Source: Rhodococcus ruber NBRC 15591
GTDB lineage: Bacteria; Actinomycetota; Actinomycetes; Mycobacteriales; Mycobacteriaceae
Reading direction: 5' to 3'
Assembly: GCF_001894945.1 (NCBI RefSeq)
Contig: NZ_BCXE01000021.1
Coordinates: 248,001 to 312,000, forward strand
Length of the DNA: 64,000 nucleotides
Every line of letters starts with the position of its first letter. Position 1 is the stretch's first letter. Of this stretch, positions 1 through 9,904 are shown piece after piece. The position numbers and the translations under genes are program-made. Below the pieces are notes generated by a model that was not told the origin of the DNA, did no database searches, and was given only the letters and a program-made list of their open reading frames with translations.

Positions 1-2242
1 AGTACGGCGGCTGAGACCCCACGGCCTCGGAGGTGGGGTCGCTGGGAACGGACCAGAACGCATTGTTGGTGAAGAATTCCCGTGGGTCGTCGACGTGGTA
101 CTTCGCGAGCCGGTCCCGCTGGAGACCGAAGAGGTCCTCCGGGTAACGGAAGTGGGAGCGCAGTTCCGGGCTGATCGATTCCGGCGGTTGCACGGCGTCG
201 GGGAAGGCGCCCATCCACGCCGCGAGGACCGGGTCGTTCGTGTCCACCTGGTAGAGGGTGACGGTGCCGTCGTAGGCGTCCACCGTGGCCTTGACCGAGT
301 TCCTGATGTAGGAGACGGCCTCACCCGGCAATAGCCGGCCGGTCTCGGTGACGCCGGCGCCGGGCAGCGCGCCGGCCTGGGAGTACGGGTAGTGCGCGAG
401 GGTGGTGTAGCCGTCGACGATCCAGACGATCCGGCCTGCCACCACCGCCGGGTACGGGTTGGCGTCGGTGCGCAGCCACGGCGCGACCCGCTCCACGCGG
501 GTCTTCGGATCACGATCGAAGATGATCTTCGAATCCGCCCCGATGGCGCCGGAGAACAGGATGTTGCGCTCGCCGTAGCGCACCGCGAAGGCCAGCCGGT
601 TGATCCAGCTCCCGATCGGCACTCCCCCGCTTCCGGTGTAGGTGTACTGGGAGGTGTCCGTGTCGTACTCGCGCGGCGCCGCACCTGCGGGCCCGCCGAC
701 GATCGCGTAGTCCGGGTCCGACGCCGCGATCAGCTCACCGAAGTAGATGCGCGGTTGCTCGACCGGGATCAGTTGCCGGCCGGAGGCCTGGGAAGCGATG
801 TCGCTGACGGTGTAGATGGGGTAACCGCTGTCGCTTCCGCTGCCGGCCGCGGCCGCGTCCCGGACGGCGGCGTTGACCCGGTTCGCCGGCGCCGCCACGA
901 ATCCGTTGCCGTGGGTGTAGACGGTGTGCCGGTTGATCCACTGGGTCTGGTTGCCGCTCAGACTGTCCGGGGAGAGTTCCCGGGCGGCGACGATGTAGTC
1001 ACCGACCTTCCCGTCGATGGTGTACCGGTCGATGTCCAGCTGCGGAGTGAACCCGTAGAAGTTCTTCAGCTGCTGTTGCTGGGTGAAGGTCCTGGAGAGC
1101 ACGTTCGGGTCCAGCAGCCGGGCATTGGCGATCGTGGTGACGTCGGCCGGGATCTCCCGCGGCGGCCGGGTTCCGACCCCGGGATAGTCGAGGTACTCGA
1201 CGCGATCGGCCTCGATCTCGTACGCCTGCCTGGTCGCGGCGATGTTGCGCTCGATGTACGGGCTCTCGCGATCGGCCGCATTCGGGCGCACCGAGAACTG
1301 CTCCGTGAGCGCCGGGAAGACACCGCCGACGACGATCGACGACAGGACCAGGAGCGCGGTCGCCATCAGCGGCACCCGCAGGTCGTCCAGCAGTATCGAG
1401 GCGAAGAACGCCGCCGCGCAGAGCACGGCGATCGCCACCAGGATCAGGCGCGCCGGCAGGACCGCGTTGATGTCGGTGAACCCGGCCCCGGTGAACGTCG
1501 GTTCCTTCCGGCCGCTCCACAACAACTCGTACCGGTCGAACCAGTACGCGACCGCCTTGAGCGCGACGAAGCTCCCGGCGAGAACCGCGATCTGGATCCG
1601 GGCCGCGCGCGTCGTCGCGCCGGTGGTACCGCGTCGGGTCTCGGAGCCGGTCGTGAAGGGCACCCGGAGTCCACCGAAGAGGTAGTGGGTAGCCGCGCAG
1701 AGCACGAGTGCCAGGAACAGCGCGACGAACGCCCACGTCAGCAGGAGCCGGTAGAAGGGCAGGTCGAAGACGTAGAACCCGATATCGTGCCCGAACTCGG
1801 CGTCGGAGCTACCGAATGCTCCGCCGTGGAGGAAGAGCTGCACTCTGGCCCACTGGCTCTGTGCGCTCAGGCCGAAGAACAGTCCCAGCAGCAGCGGAAT
1901 GCCGATCGCGTACAGCTTCGGGCGCCGCAGCACCATGATCCGGTATCGCTCGATCGGATCGTCCGGACCGGTGGCGAACAGGGGGCGCGATCGGTACGCC
2001 CACACCGTCGCTCCGAAGAGCAGCCCCGTCACCACCAGCGTCACCACGGCGAACAGCACCAGCCGGGTCACGAGGACGGTGCCCCACACGTCTCGGTAGC
2101 CGACTTCCCCGAACCAGAGCCAGTCCGTGTACACCGCCACCAGCCGAGGTCCCACGACGAGCAGAGCGAAGAGGACCAGAAACGCGACGAGCGCCCGATA
2201 CGCCCGGCGGGGTAGCACACGCGCGGGTTCGGAGGGATGCAC
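1..2242 (-). CDS. UPF0182 family integral membrane protein (3' end outside window)
   Basis: Reading the minus strand leftward from a GTG at 2242 gives an open frame to the window edge, about 747 codons, so the C-terminus is missing. A GGAGGTGG ribosome site lies 5 bases upstream of the GTG. The first ~330 residues hold about seven hydrophobic segments, beginning with one rich in Leu/Val/Phe after VLPRRAYRALVAF. A large extracytoplasmic region follows, with NRHTVYTHGNGFVAAPANRV, typical of the UPF0182/COG1615 family of actinobacteria (usually ~950-1000 residues). The function of the family is unknown. The long plus-strand frame over 392-2215 is an antisense shadow. Confidence 0.9.
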   Translation of the reverse strand, partial: MHPSEPARVLPRRAYRALVAFLVLFALLVVGPRLVAVYTDWLWFGEVGYRDVWGTVLVTRLVLFAVVTLVVTGLLFGATVWAYRSRPLFATGPDDPIERYRIMVLRRPKLYAIGIPLLLGLFFGLSAQSQWARVQLFLHGGAFGSSDAEFGHDIGFYVFDLPFYRLLLTWAFVALFLALVLCAATHYLFGGLRVPFTTGSETRRGTTGATTRAARIQIAVLAGSFVALKAVAYWFDRYELLWSGRKEPTFTGAGFTDINAVLPARLILVAIAVLCAAAFFASILLDDLRVPLMATALLVLSSIVVGGVFPALTEQFSVRPNAADRESPYIERNIAATRQAYEIEADRVEYLDYPGVGTRPPREIPADVTTIANARLLDPNVLSRTFTQQQQLKNFYGFTPQLDIDRYTIDGKVGDYIVAARELSPDSLSGNQTQWINRHTVYTHGNGFVAAPANRVNAAVRDAAAAGSGSDSGYPIYTVSDIASQASGRQLIPVEQPRIYFGELIAASDPDYAIVGGPAGAAPREYDTDTSQYTYTGSGGVPIGSWINRLAFAVRYGERNILFSGAIGADSKIIFDRDPKTRVERVAPWLRTDANPYPAVVAGRIVWIVDGYTTLAHYPYSQAGALPGAGVTETGRLLPGEAVSYIRNSVKATVDAYDGTVTLYQVDTNDPVLAAWMGAFPDAVQPPESISPELRSHFRYPEDLFGLQRDRLAKYHVDDPREFFTNNAFWSVPSDPTSEAVGSQPPY

Positions 2243-2387
2243 GTCCACCTCCGATCACCCGCGTACACCGCGGTGGCCGGGGCGGCGCGGGATCGGGTGC
2301 CGCCGCGATGTCCGTCCGTCCATTCTAGGCGGGGTCGATCGCCTCGCCCAGGAATCGCCGATCCCTGTCACGCGACCCGGCGGAGCC

Positions 2388-3677
2388 TCAGCGCTGGTAG
2401 ACGTCCGGGATGCCGTCGTGATCCGCGTCGACGGTCTCGAGTTCGGCGATCCTGCGGTAGGCCCGGTTCCGGGAGCGGAGCACGACCGAGGCGGCGAGCG
2501 CCGCCGTGAGGGAGCCGACGAGGACGGCGACCTTGACGTGGTCGGCCGCGACCGTGCCGGCGCCGTACGCGAGATCCCCGATGAGCAGGGAGACGGTGAA
2601 GCCGATGCCGCCGAGCAGCGCGACTCCGAGCACGTCCAGCCAGCTCAGACCCTCGTCCAGGTGGGCGCGGGTGAACCGGGCCATCAGGTAGGTGACGCCG
2701 AAGATCCCGACGACCTTGCCGAGCACGAGGCCCGCGACGACACCGATCGAGATCGGGTCGCGGAGCGCTTCACCCAGGCCGTCGAGGCCACCGATCGTCA
2801 CGCCGGCGGCGAAGAACGCGAAGATCGGGACAGCCACCCCGGCCGACAGTGGCCGGAGGCGATGTTCGAACTGCTCGGCCATGGCTTCGGTTCCGGTGCG
2901 TGTCCGGCGGGCGACCGGCACGGTGAACCCGAGCAGGACGCCGGCCACGGTGGCGTGCACGCCGGATTCGTGGACGAGGAACCATGTGAGCGCCGCCAGC
3001 GGCACCAGCAGCCACCAGAACCGGATGCCTCGCTGCACCGCGAGCGCGAAGGCGAGCAGCGGCAGCAGCGCCAGTCCGAGGTATACGAAGTCGAGGTCGT
3101 CGGTGTAGAACACCGCGATCACGGTGACGGCGAGCAGGTCGTCGACGACGGCGAGCGTCAGCAGGAAGGTACGCAGGGCGGCCGGGAGGTGCGTCCCGAT
3201 GACGGCGAGGATGGCCACGGCGAAGGCGATGTCGGTGGCGGTGGGCACGGCCCATCCCGCCAGGGCGTCCCCTCCGCCACGCAGATTCACCGCGACGAAC
3301 ACCACGGCGGGAACCGCCATTCCCCCTACCGCGGCGGTGATCGGCACCGCGGCGCGCCGTAGATCGCGCAGGTCGCCGGCGACGAACTCGCGCTTGAGTT
3401 CCAGGCCGACGACGAAGAAGAAGATGGCGAGCAGGCCGTCGGCCGCCCACGTCCCGAGAGACAGGTCCAGATGCAGGGCGGACGGGCCCACCGTGGTGTC
3501 ACGGAGGCTGTGGTAGGCGTCGGACCACGGCGTGTTGGCCCAGATCAGGGCCGCGAGCGCGCCGATGAGCAGCAGGATGCCGCCGACCGTCTCCTTGCGG
3601 AGAATCTCGGTCACCCGCTTGGATTCCTCCCACGATCCACGTGAGAGCAACGGCAGGCGGGAGAAGGGTGTCGTCAT
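2388..3677 (-). CDS. nhaA: Na+/H+ antiporter NhaA
   Basis: This 429-residue polytopic protein matches the NhaA family: it exchanges external protons for internal sodium across the cytoplasmic membrane for pH and sodium homeostasis. Visible hallmarks are [13 protein letters not shown] near residues 86-98, [13 protein letters not shown] near 145-157, and the paired aspartates of AVVDDLLAV (about 179-180), which form the cation site in characterised NhaA. About eleven to twelve hydrophobic segments are present. A hydrophilic C-terminal tail follows the last segment. It stands alone; the gene to its left, UPF0182, is on the same strand after a 145-base gap in which I see no gene. Confidence 0.95.
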   Translation of the reverse strand: MTTPFSRLPLLSRGSWEESKRVTEILRKETVGGILLLIGALAALIWANTPWSDAYHSLRDTTVGPSALHLDLSLGTWAADGLLAIFFFVVGLELKREFVAGDLRDLRRAAVPITAAVGGMAVPAVVFVAVNLRGGGDALAGWAVPTATDIAFAVAILAVIGTHLPAALRTFLLTLAVVDDLLAVTVIAVFYTDDLDFVYLGLALLPLLAFALAVQRGIRFWWLLVPLAALTWFLVHESGVHATVAGVLLGFTVPVARRTRTGTEAMAEQFEHRLRPLSAGVAVPIFAFFAAGVTIGGLDGLGEALRDPISIGVVAGLVLGKVVGIFGVTYLMARFTRAHLDEGLSWLDVLGVALLGGIGFTVSLLIGDLAYGAGTVAADHVKVAVLVGSLTAALAASVVLRSRNRAYRRIAELETVDADHDGIPDVYQR

Positions 3678-3986
3678 CGATCGTCCTCGGATTTCGCGCA
3701 GCGGTCATCGTTTGCCGACCAGACTTCCCGGCGCACCGAGTCCACCGTATCCCACCCGGCGCCCCCGATCCGAGCCGAGAGGCACCGAAGGCGACATCGC
3801 CACGCAGACGGCAATGCGGGTCCTCGGCGTCGACGATGCGGTGCACACCGGGCGTCCGCGCGAAACGCCGGACGGTCTTCCCGTCGCCCTGGCATCGCCC
3901 CCGTACCGGACCCGGCAGCTCGAGCGAGGCATTCTGCAAGCAGACGCGCGAGTGCGTGGGTCCCCGATCGCCGCGAATCAGAATGC
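3678..3986. other. Intergenic region upstream of nhaA, no gene recognised
   Basis: About 300 bases lie between the nhaA start (minus) and the degraded gene on the plus strand. Several frames are open here, but none has a ribosome site, family motif or consistent codon bias that I can defend. The stretch probably holds the nhaA promoter and perhaps more remnants of the degraded gene. Confidence 0.5.
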
Positions 3987-4481
3987 ATGCCGCACGAACG
4001 GGATACGCTCCGGAAGGTGTTCACCGTCTCCGAGGTCGAGACATATTCGAAGCCTGCCCACTTCGCCCCCCGCGCCCCTGGGGTCGTGGACGTACTGCGA
4101 TGTGACCGGTGTCGCCATCCGGTACCGCACAGATCCGCAGGCCCGACGCGTCACGTCCGGGGGGGCTTCGAGATCACCGAAGCGGTCGTCGAGATCGGAT
4201 ACGCGATGAACCGCGGCGTGGGGTCGATGGCCGGCGGCGGCTACATCCCACACATCGGCAGGCCCGGCACGGCCCTGAGCCACCCGACGCTGTACCCGAT
4301 CGATCTCACCTACACGCAGGAGGGGCAAGCGGAGGGAACGATCGACCGGCATTTGCTCACCTGGGAGGAGAACCCCACCCAGAGGCACGTCGCCGACGCT
4401 CCGGCCGGATTGCCGATCGACGACGTCACGCGCGGCCACCAGGCCCTCCAGGTCGCCTCGGCACGGAGGTTGTGGACATGA
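3987..4481 (+). pseudogene. Degraded acetoacetate-decarboxylase-like gene with two frame changes
   Basis: The frame from ATG 3987 is open to TGA 4479-4481, but it reads sensibly only in pieces. Frame three gives VFTVSEVETYSKPAHFAPRA, then about 4080-4150 makes sense only in the next frame (TYCDVTGVAIRYRTDPQA), then frame three resumes as GGFEITEAVVEIGYAMNRGV, followed by SMAGGGY. Joined, these resemble the N-terminal half of acetoacetate-decarboxylase-family proteins (RYRTDPxA, then a GF-glutamate region and xMAGGGY). A run of seven G at about 4155-4161 sits near the second switch. The C-terminal half is short or missing. The terminal TGA overlaps the ATG of the following SDR gene (ATGA), suggesting the pair was once translationally coupled. 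Family assignment is by memory of motifs and is uncertain. Confidence 0.45.
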
Positions 4482-5332
4482 GCGGGCATTTCGAAGGAGG
4501 GGTGTGCGTCGTCACGGGCGGGGCCTCGGGGATCGGCCGCGCCGTCGGCGAGGCGCTCGCGCGCGCGGGCGCGGTCGTCGTGCTCGCCGACCGCGACTCG
4601 GAGCGGCTCGCCGCGGCACGTGAGTCCCTCGTCGAGCACGCCGGCCGCGTCGAGTGCGCAACCGTGGACGTGATGCGGCAGCAGGAGGTCCAGCACCTGA
4701 TCGAGGAGGCGGCCTCCCGCCACGGCCGCCTCGACTTCCTGTTCAACAACGCGGGGGTAGGCGGCACGTTGCCGATCGGTGAGGCGACGCTCGAACAGTG
4801 GCGGCGCATCGTGGATCTGAACCTGTGGGGTGTGATCTACGGGATCCATGCCGCCCTGCCGATCATGCGGAGGCAGGGCGGCGGTCACCTCGTCAACACC
4901 GCATCGGTCGCGGGGCTGGTGCCGTTCCCATATCAATCGCTCTACTGCACAACGAAATTCGGGATCGTAGGGTTGAGCGAAGCATTGCGGTACGAACTTG
5001 CCGCCGACGGCATCCGGGTCTCGGTGGTGTGCCCCGGCAACGTTGCCACCCGGATCTTCGAGACCTCGCTCATGGGAGATCCCGTCGCGGGCCGAGCCCC
5101 CGACGACTCGATCACCGCCGACGAGGCCGCGCGGACGATCCTGGACGCCGTCGCCGCGGGGGAAGGGATCATCGCCTTCCCCGAGGGCCCGAAACACCTT
5201 TGGGACGTCTACCGCACAGCCCCCGAGCAGGTCGCCGAATACATGCTGGGCCTGGCGGATCAACGCCGGTCCGCCTACGCGACGGACGACGCCGAGGCGC
5301 TGTTCCGCCCACGCCGGCTCGGAGACGGCTGA
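4478..5332 (+). CDS. Short-chain dehydrogenase/reductase (SDR)
   Basis: ATG 4478 is preceded by GGAGGT seven bases upstream. The 284-residue product is a classical SDR, an NAD(P)-dependent oxidoreductase on alcohol/ketone substrates. The nucleotide-binding TGGASGIG motif is near residues 13-20, NNAG near 89-92, and the active-site YCTTK (Tyr and Lys, four apart) near 154-158 after a Ser in NTASVAG. The C-terminal third (KHLWDVYRTAPEQV) is helical and may give specificity. Its start overlaps the stop of the degraded decarboxylase-like gene, so the two may have formed one pathway. The substrate is unknown. Confidence 0.92.
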   Translation: MSGHFEGGVCVVTGGASGIGRAVGEALARAGAVVVLADRDSERLAAARESLVEHAGRVECATVDVMRQQEVQHLIEEAASRHGRLDFLFNNAGVGGTLPIGEATLEQWRRIVDLNLWGVIYGIHAALPIMRRQGGGHLVNTASVAGLVPFPYQSLYCTTKFGIVGLSEALRYELAADGIRVSVVCPGNVATRIFETSLMGDPVAGRAPDDSITADEAARTILDAVAAGEGIIAFPEGPKHLWDVYRTAPEQVAEYMLGLADQRRSAYATDDAEALFRPRRLGDG

Positions 5333-5341
5333 GCAGCGCCG

Positions 5342-5812
5342 CTACGGAGACGGATAGGTACTGATCGAGATCAGCGTCCCGTCACCACCCGACGAGACCG
5401 AGATGGAGGCGCCCTCCCCCGTCTTCCTGATCGTGAGACTCGTGCTGTACGGAGTGACACTTTCGGAGACCGTCTGCCACCCCTCCCGGCCCACGAAGTC
5501 GAGGTAGAAGGCGCCGACCTGTTCGATCGGGTCGGAGGTCGTCAGGACGGTCGAGCCGATCGATCGGCTGACGAGTGTCGACGGCTGATAGGCCGGGATC
5601 CCACCCGTCGCTTCGGTGACCTGCGGCTCGGTGCCCGGCTGCCCGGGTTCGGACCCGGCCGTCCCGGTCGGTGGGGTCGTCTCCGGGGCTGTCTCGGTGG
5701 TCGTCTGCGCCGACTCGCTCGGGTACGTGTCGTCGGTGCCGCAGCCGCCGACCGCGAGTGCCACCGCCAGCGCTGCCGCAGCCACGGGTACGGCCGTCCT
5801 CGATGTTCGCAT
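5342..5812 (-). CDS. Putative secreted lipoprotein
   Basis: The 156-residue product starts MRTSRTAVPVAAAALAVALA and has a lipobox ending in VGGC at about residue 24, so it should be lipidated and anchored on the outer face of the cytoplasmic membrane. A Thr/Pro/Glu-rich linker (TTTETAPETTPPTG) follows. The C-terminal ~80 residues (IGSTVLTTSDPIEQVGAFYL) look like a small folded domain seen in actinobacterial lipoproteins of unknown function. It converges on the SDR gene with only about ten bases between stops. I recognise no named family. Confidence 0.8.
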   Translation of the reverse strand: MRTSRTAVPVAAAALAVALAVGGCGTDDTYPSESAQTTTETAPETTPPTGTAGSEPGQPGTEPQVTEATGGIPAYQPSTLVSRSIGSTVLTTSDPIEQVGAFYLDFVGREGWQTVSESVTPYSTSLTIRKTGEGASISVSSGGDGTLISISTYPSP

Positions 5813-5905
5813 GTGCGTCCTCCTCCGCCGCTCCCACTGTGCCTGCCCGGAGCGGGATCGTGAGGCGGATTCGCCGCTTCGACGGTTTCGGAGGTGGGCG
5901 GAAGC

Positions 5906-6775
5906 TCAGACTCGCCGCGCGCTCCGGGGCGGCGGCTGACAGGTCGGGCAACTGAACGACGAGCGGTTCATGAACTTCTCGCGCCGGACCGGCGTACCGC
6001 ACCGTGGGCACGGCAGGTTCTCCTGGCCGTAGACGTTCAGCGACCGATCGAAGTATCCGGACTCGCCGTTGACGTTGACGTAGAGGGCATCGAACGAGGT
6101 GCCACCCTGCGCGAGTGCCTCGCCCATCACGTCGCGGGCCGCGTCGAGGAGCCGGCGCAGGGTCGGTCCCCCGAGCCGGTCGGCGGCACGGTTGCCGTGC
6201 ACGCCGGCCCGCCACAGCGATTCGTCGGCGTAGATGTTGCCGATGCCCGACACGACGGTCTGGTCGAGGAGGAGGCGCTTGATCTCGGAGTGCTTGCCGC
6301 GCAGCACCTTCACCACGGCGGCCGCGTCGAACGCGGGGTCCAGGGGGTCGCGGGCGATGTGCGCGACGGGTTCCGGCAGGACGGCACCGTCGACCTCGAC
6401 GAGCGGGGCGAGGGCCCAGCCGCCGAAGGTGCGCTGATCCACGAACCGCAGATCGGTGCCGTTGTCGAGAACGGCACGGATGCGCAGGTGTTTCTCGTCC
6501 GGCACCGCAGGCGGCTGGACCAGCATCTGTCCGCTCATCCCGAGATGCACGACCAGCGCGACGTCGGCGGGCTCGAGGACGAGCCACAGGTACTTGCCGC
6601 GACGCTGGACCGCGGCGACGGCCTGCCCGGTCAGCCGCAACGCGAGATCCCGCGGACCGGGTTCGTGCCGGCGCACCGCACGCGGATGCAGCACCTGGAC
6701 GGACTCGATGGTGGCGCCCCGGACGTGCGCGTCCAGGCCGCGGCGGACGACCTCGACCTCGGGCAGTTCGGGCAC
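5906..6775 (-). CDS. mutM: Formamidopyrimidine-DNA glycosylase (Fpg/MutM)
   Basis: Base-excision repair glycosylase/AP lyase that removes 8-oxoguanine and formamidopyrimidines. The start [14 protein letters not shown] leaves, after Met removal, the N-terminal Pro nucleophile and the catalytic Glu. The K in [11 protein letters not shown] (about 60) is the conserved DNA-contacting lysine. The C-terminus carries a zinc finger, [13 protein letters not shown] then CPTC, with a slightly long tail. Length 289 is normal. It lies directly downstream of rnc (stop at 6782), the same order as Rv2925c-Rv2924c in M. tuberculosis, so they are probably co-transcribed. Confidence 0.96.
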   Translation of the reverse strand: MPELPEVEVVRRGLDAHVRGATIESVQVLHPRAVRRHEPGPRDLALRLTGQAVAAVQRRGKYLWLVLEPADVALVVHLGMSGQMLVQPPAVPDEKHLRIRAVLDNGTDLRFVDQRTFGGWALAPLVEVDGAVLPEPVAHIARDPLDPAFDAAAVVKVLRGKHSEIKRLLLDQTVVSGIGNIYADESLWRAGVHGNRAADRLGGPTLRRLLDAARDVMGEALAQGGTSFDALYVNVNGESGYFDRSLNVYGQENLPCPRCGTPVRREKFMNRSSFSCPTCQPPPRSARRV

Positions 6776-6781
6776 GTCGGG

Positions 6782-7543
6782 TCAGTTCTGGTCGGCGGCG
6801 GCGCCGGTGGGGGCGGCGTCGCTGTCGGACAGGCTCTGCCAGGCCGCGGCGGCGGCCTTCTGCTCGGCTTCCTTCTTCGTGCGTCCCACGCCGACGCCAC
6901 GGGCGTCGCCCGCGACGATCACGGTCGCGGTGAATTCCTTGTCGTGGTCCGGGCCGGTGGCGGTGATCTCGTACGCGGGCACGCCCACGCCGCGTTCCGC
7001 GGTCAGTTCCTGCAGGCTCGTCTTCCAGTCGAGGCCGGCGCCGAGGCGCGGGCCCCGCTCCAGGAGTTCGGCGAACAGGCGCAGCACGACGGTGCGTGCG
7101 ACGTCGATGCCGTGCTGCAGGTGGACGGCACCGAGCAGCGACTCCATGCCGTCCGCGAGGATGCTGGGCTTGTCACGGCCCCCGGTGAGTTCCTCACCCT
7201 TGCCGAGCAGCAGGTGCGGACCGAGGCCCCCCTCCCCGAGGGAGCGCGCGACCTCGGCGAGGGCGTGCATGTTCACCACCGAAGCGCGGATCTTCGCGAG
7301 TTCACCCTCGGACTTGTCCGGGTGTGACAGGTACAGCTTCTCGGTGACGGTGAGGCCCAGGACGGCGTCACCGAGGAACTCGAGACGCTCGTTGGTCGGC
7401 AGGCCGCCGTTCTCGTAGGCGTAGGAGCGGTGCGTGAGCGCAAGCGTCAGCAGCTCCGGATCCACATCGACACCGAGGGCGGCGAGAAGGGACACGTGTT
7501 CCCCTTCGCCGCCCTCGGATGCGGTGGTCGAATCGCTCGTCAC
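6782..7543 (-). CDS. rnc: Ribonuclease III
   Basis: Double-strand-specific endoribonuclease acting in rRNA and mRNA processing. The 253-residue product has the signature [12 protein letters not shown] at about residues 51-62, with metal-binding Glu/Asp. The second acidic cluster is [11 protein letters not shown] near 124-134, and a C-terminal dsRNA-binding domain is recognisable from [14 protein letters not shown] through [17 protein letters not shown]- and C-terminal low-complexity tails are present. The gene sits between rpmF and mutM on the same strand. Confidence 0.96.
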   Translation of the reverse strand: MTSDSTTASEGGEGEHVSLLAALGVDVDPELLTLALTHRSYAYENGGLPTNERLEFLGDAVLGLTVTEKLYLSHPDKSEGELAKIRASVVNMHALAEVARSLGEGGLGPHLLLGKGEELTGGRDKPSILADGMESLLGAVHLQHGIDVARTVVLRLFAELLERGPRLGAGLDWKTSLQELTAERGVGVPAYEITATGPDHDKEFTATVIVAGDARGVGVGRTKKEAEQKAAAAAWQSLSDSDAAPTGAAADQN

Positions 7544-7563
7544 GATGTCTCAGAATTCGAGAA

Positions 7564-7746
7564 CTAGACGGCGGCGGTCACCTGACGGCCGTTGTAGGTG
7601 CCGCACGACGGGCACGCCACGTGGGGCAGCTTCTTCTCACCGCAGCCACGGTTCGGGCAGGTGACGAGCGTCGGCGCAGTGGTGTTCCACTGGCTCCGCC
7701 GCGACCGGGTGTTCGAACGCGACATTCTGCGCTTGGGGACGGCCAC
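7564..7746 (-). CDS. rpmF: 50S ribosomal protein L32
   Basis: A 60-residue protein beginning [20 protein letters not shown], the strongly conserved L32 N-terminus. It has a four-cysteine zinc ribbon (CPNRGCG then [10 protein letters not shown]), so this is the Cys-containing, zinc-binding L32 form rather than the zinc-free paralogue. It starts immediately after the DUF177 gene stop at 7749, the common DUF177-rpmF arrangement, so the two are almost certainly co-transcribed. Confidence 0.97.
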   Translation of the reverse strand: MAVPKRRMSRSNTRSRRSQWNTTAPTLVTCPNRGCGEKKLPHVACPSCGTYNGRQVTAAV

Positions 7747-7748
7747 GT

Positions 7749-8363
7749 CTACTTCTCCTCGTTGTTCTTGCTGTCGGGTGCACTGCTGGGTTCTTCGGAG
7801 CCTGCGCCGAAAGCGGCTGCCAACCCAGCCCAGCGAGGATCCATTCTCTCATGCCCGTGCCCGGATTCCGCAATCGCCAGGCGAATGCCGCATTCGGGGC
7901 ACAGTCCCGCGCAGTCGTCACTACACAACGGCCGCAGCGGAAGTTCCAGTCCGACGGTGTCGACGATGACCGGCTCGAGGTCGATCGTGTCGTCCACCAG
8001 GCGGTGGACCTCGTCCTCGTCGGTGGTCTGCTCCGTGACGCTGTTCGGGTAGGCGAACAGCTCCGTCAGGTACAACTCCACCGAGTCCTCGAAGGGTTCG
8101 AGGCAGCGCGAGCACTCGCCGACTGTATCGGCACGCACGGTCCCGGTGACGAGGACCCCCTCCGAGACCGCTTCCAACCGGAGGTCGAGTTCCACATCCG
8201 TGCCTTCCGCGATCGCGATCGCGTCGAGTCCGATCCGCACCGGCGCGGGTACCACTTCGTGGACGGTGCGCATGGAGCCCGGACGGCGGCCGAGCGAGAG
8301 TACGTCCAGCACGAGACCCGAATCCCGGGCGGGATGCTGGGAGCTGTGACGGCGGGCAGACAC
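7749..8363 (-). CDS. DUF177 (YceD) family protein
   Basis: I take GTG 8363 as the start ([20 protein letters not shown]), with AGGAAG about ten bases upstream; an ATG at 8420 would add 19 poorly supported residues. The 204-residue product matches YceD/DUF177 proteins next to rpmF (Rv2926c in M. tuberculosis), which in other bacteria are linked to 23S rRNA metabolism. Two cysteine pairs, CSRC near 81-84 and CAGLCPECG in the C-terminal half, suggest metal binding. The tail is acidic and low-complexity. Confidence 0.88.
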   Translation of the reverse strand: MSARRHSSQHPARDSGLVLDVLSLGRRPGSMRTVHEVVPAPVRIGLDAIAIAEGTDVELDLRLEAVSEGVLVTGTVRADTVGECSRCLEPFEDSVELYLTELFAYPNSVTEQTTDEDEVHRLVDDTIDLEPVIVDTVGLELPLRPLCSDDCAGLCPECGIRLAIAESGHGHERMDPRWAGLAAAFGAGSEEPSSAPDSKNNEEK

Positions 8364-8480
8364 GGGAATGCTTCTTCCTCTTTCCAGGTGGCGGATGCCG
8401 CGGGGCGGCTGGGCAACCACTCCACGATACGCGACGGACCCGGGCTCGGCGAAATCGCCCCCGCGCGGACGCCGGTGGCG

Positions 8481-9242
8481 TCAGCGGCGCCGCTCGGACC
8501 GGCGTTCGGCCTCCGTGTAGTCGGGCACCCCGGCGCCTGTTCGCAACTGCTGCCGGCCGCGGCCCACCGACCGCAGGGTCGTGCCGAGCACGTCCTCGAA
8601 CTCGGCGAGCTTGGAGTCGACGTACTCGTCGCATTCCGACCGCAACCGATCCGACTCGGCGTGTGCGGCGTCGATGACCCGGGCCGACTCGGCGTGCGCG
8701 GCCTGGACGACCTCCGTCTGCGACACCAGCCGGGCCTGCTCGGCCTCGCCGTCGGCGACCGACCGCTCGTACGAGGCCTTGCCTGCCTCGATCATGCGGT
8801 CGGCCTCGGCCTGCGCGCGGGCCGTCACGGACTCGTACTGGTCCTTGGCGTCGGCGATCGTGTCGTCGGCTTCGGCCTGGGCGTCGCGCAGCAGATCGTC
8901 GGCGTGGGCGCGGGCCTCCTGCACCATCCGGTCCGCCTGCGCCTTCGCGTCGGCGAGCATGCGATCCGCGTCCGCGCGGGCGTTGTCGAGAGTCTCGCGG
9001 GCCTCCGCGTCGGCATCCGCGACCGTCTTGTCGGCCTGAGTCCGCGCGTCCCCGATGAGCTTGTCGCGATGGTCCAAAACGTCCTGCGCGTCGTCCAGTT
9101 CCGCCGGCAGCGCGTCGCGGACGTCGTCGAGCAGATCCAGTACGTCGCCGCGCGGGACCACGCAGCTCGCGGTCATCGGGACACTGCGTGCTTCCTCGAC
9201 GATCGCGACCAGCTCGTCGAGTGCCTCGAATACGCGGTACAC
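8481..9242 (-). CDS. sepIVA: SepIVA-like DivIVA-domain coiled-coil protein
   Basis: The start is GTG 9242 (VYRVFEALDELVAIVEEARS), which aligns with the N-terminus of M. tuberculosis Rv2927c; the upstream extension of this frame lacks homology. The 253-residue product is mostly coiled coil, with runs of Ala/Glu/Asp heptads (DADAEARETLDNARADADRM) from about 80 to 220. It ends with a conserved segment around SVGRGRQQLRTGAG. SepIVA is a cytoplasmic septation factor in mycobacteria that also affects polar growth. The gene sits upstream of the DUF177-rpmF-rnc-fpg run, as in mycobacteria. Confidence 0.9.
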   Translation of the reverse strand: MYRVFEALDELVAIVEEARSVPMTASCVVPRGDVLDLLDDVRDALPAELDDAQDVLDHRDKLIGDARTQADKTVADADAEARETLDNARADADRMLADAKAQADRMVQEARAHADDLLRDAQAEADDTIADAKDQYESVTARAQAEADRMIEAGKASYERSVADGEAEQARLVSQTEVVQAAHAESARVIDAAHAESDRLRSECDEYVDSKLAEFEDVLGTTLRSVGRGRQQLRTGAGVPDYTEAERRSERRR

Positions 9243-9409
9243 GCCCAACCCCAATCGTCGTCCCGGCGCGGCCGGTGCGACCGGCGCCGGATGCAAGTCT
9301 GCCGCAGGTACCGTCCGAGTCGCGCATCGCGCACCCGGTGTGTCGGCAATCGAACGGGCCGCGCCGACCCGCCCGTCGGATCCGATCAGTGCTGCGCGGC
9401 TGGGTCCGA

Positions 9410-9904
9410 TCAGCGCTGCGCGGCTGTCCGCTCCGCGATCCGCGCCAGGAGCCGCTTGTGCACCGTTGCCGGAAGCATGTCGGCGACGTCGCCGCCGTAG
9501 GTGGCGACCTCCTTGACGAGAGAGCTCGACAGGTAGCTGTAGGCCGGGTTGGTCGCGACGAAGAGGGTGTCGACGCCGGTGAGCTTGTGGTTCATCTGCG
9601 CCATCTGCAGCTCGTAGTCGAAGTCGTTGGCCCCGCGCAGGCCCTTGACGATGGCGGTGATCCCGTGGGCGCGTGCGTAGTCCACCAGCAGGCCCTGCCA
9701 GGAGTCGACGCGCACGTTGCCGAGATGGGCGGTGGCTTCGGTGAGCATCTCGATGCGCTCGGGGACCGTGAACATTCCCTGCTTGTTGGGGTTGATCACG
9801 ACGGTCACCGTCACTTCGTCGAACTGCACGGCAGTCCGCGAGATGACGTCGAGGTGGCCGTTGGTCACGGGATCGAACGAACCGGGGCAGACCGCACTGC
9901 TCAT
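9410..9904 (-). CDS. coaD: Phosphopantetheine adenylyltransferase
   Basis: Catalyses the penultimate step of coenzyme A synthesis, 4'-phosphopantetheine plus ATP to dephospho-CoA. The 164-residue product starts [20 protein letters not shown], containing the nucleotidyltransferase GxFDPxTxGH motif, and has the conserved region [19 protein letters not shown]. Its ATG overlaps the stop of rsmD (ATGA, 9901-9904), so translation is probably coupled. Confidence 0.97.
   Translation of the reverse strand: MSSAVCPGSFDPVTNGHLDVISRTAVQFDEVTVTVVINPNKQGMFTVPERIEMLTEATAHLGNVRVDSWQGLLVDYARAHGITAIVKGLRGANDFDYELQMAQMNHKLTGVDTLFVATNPAYSYLSSSLVKEVATYGGDVADMLPATVHKRLLARIAERTAAQR

Noticed and set aside
392-2215. 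A 607-codon plus-strand open frame at the left end
   Set aside because: The minus strand here encodes the UPF0182 protein with membrane segments and a good ribosome site; the plus frame is its shadow.
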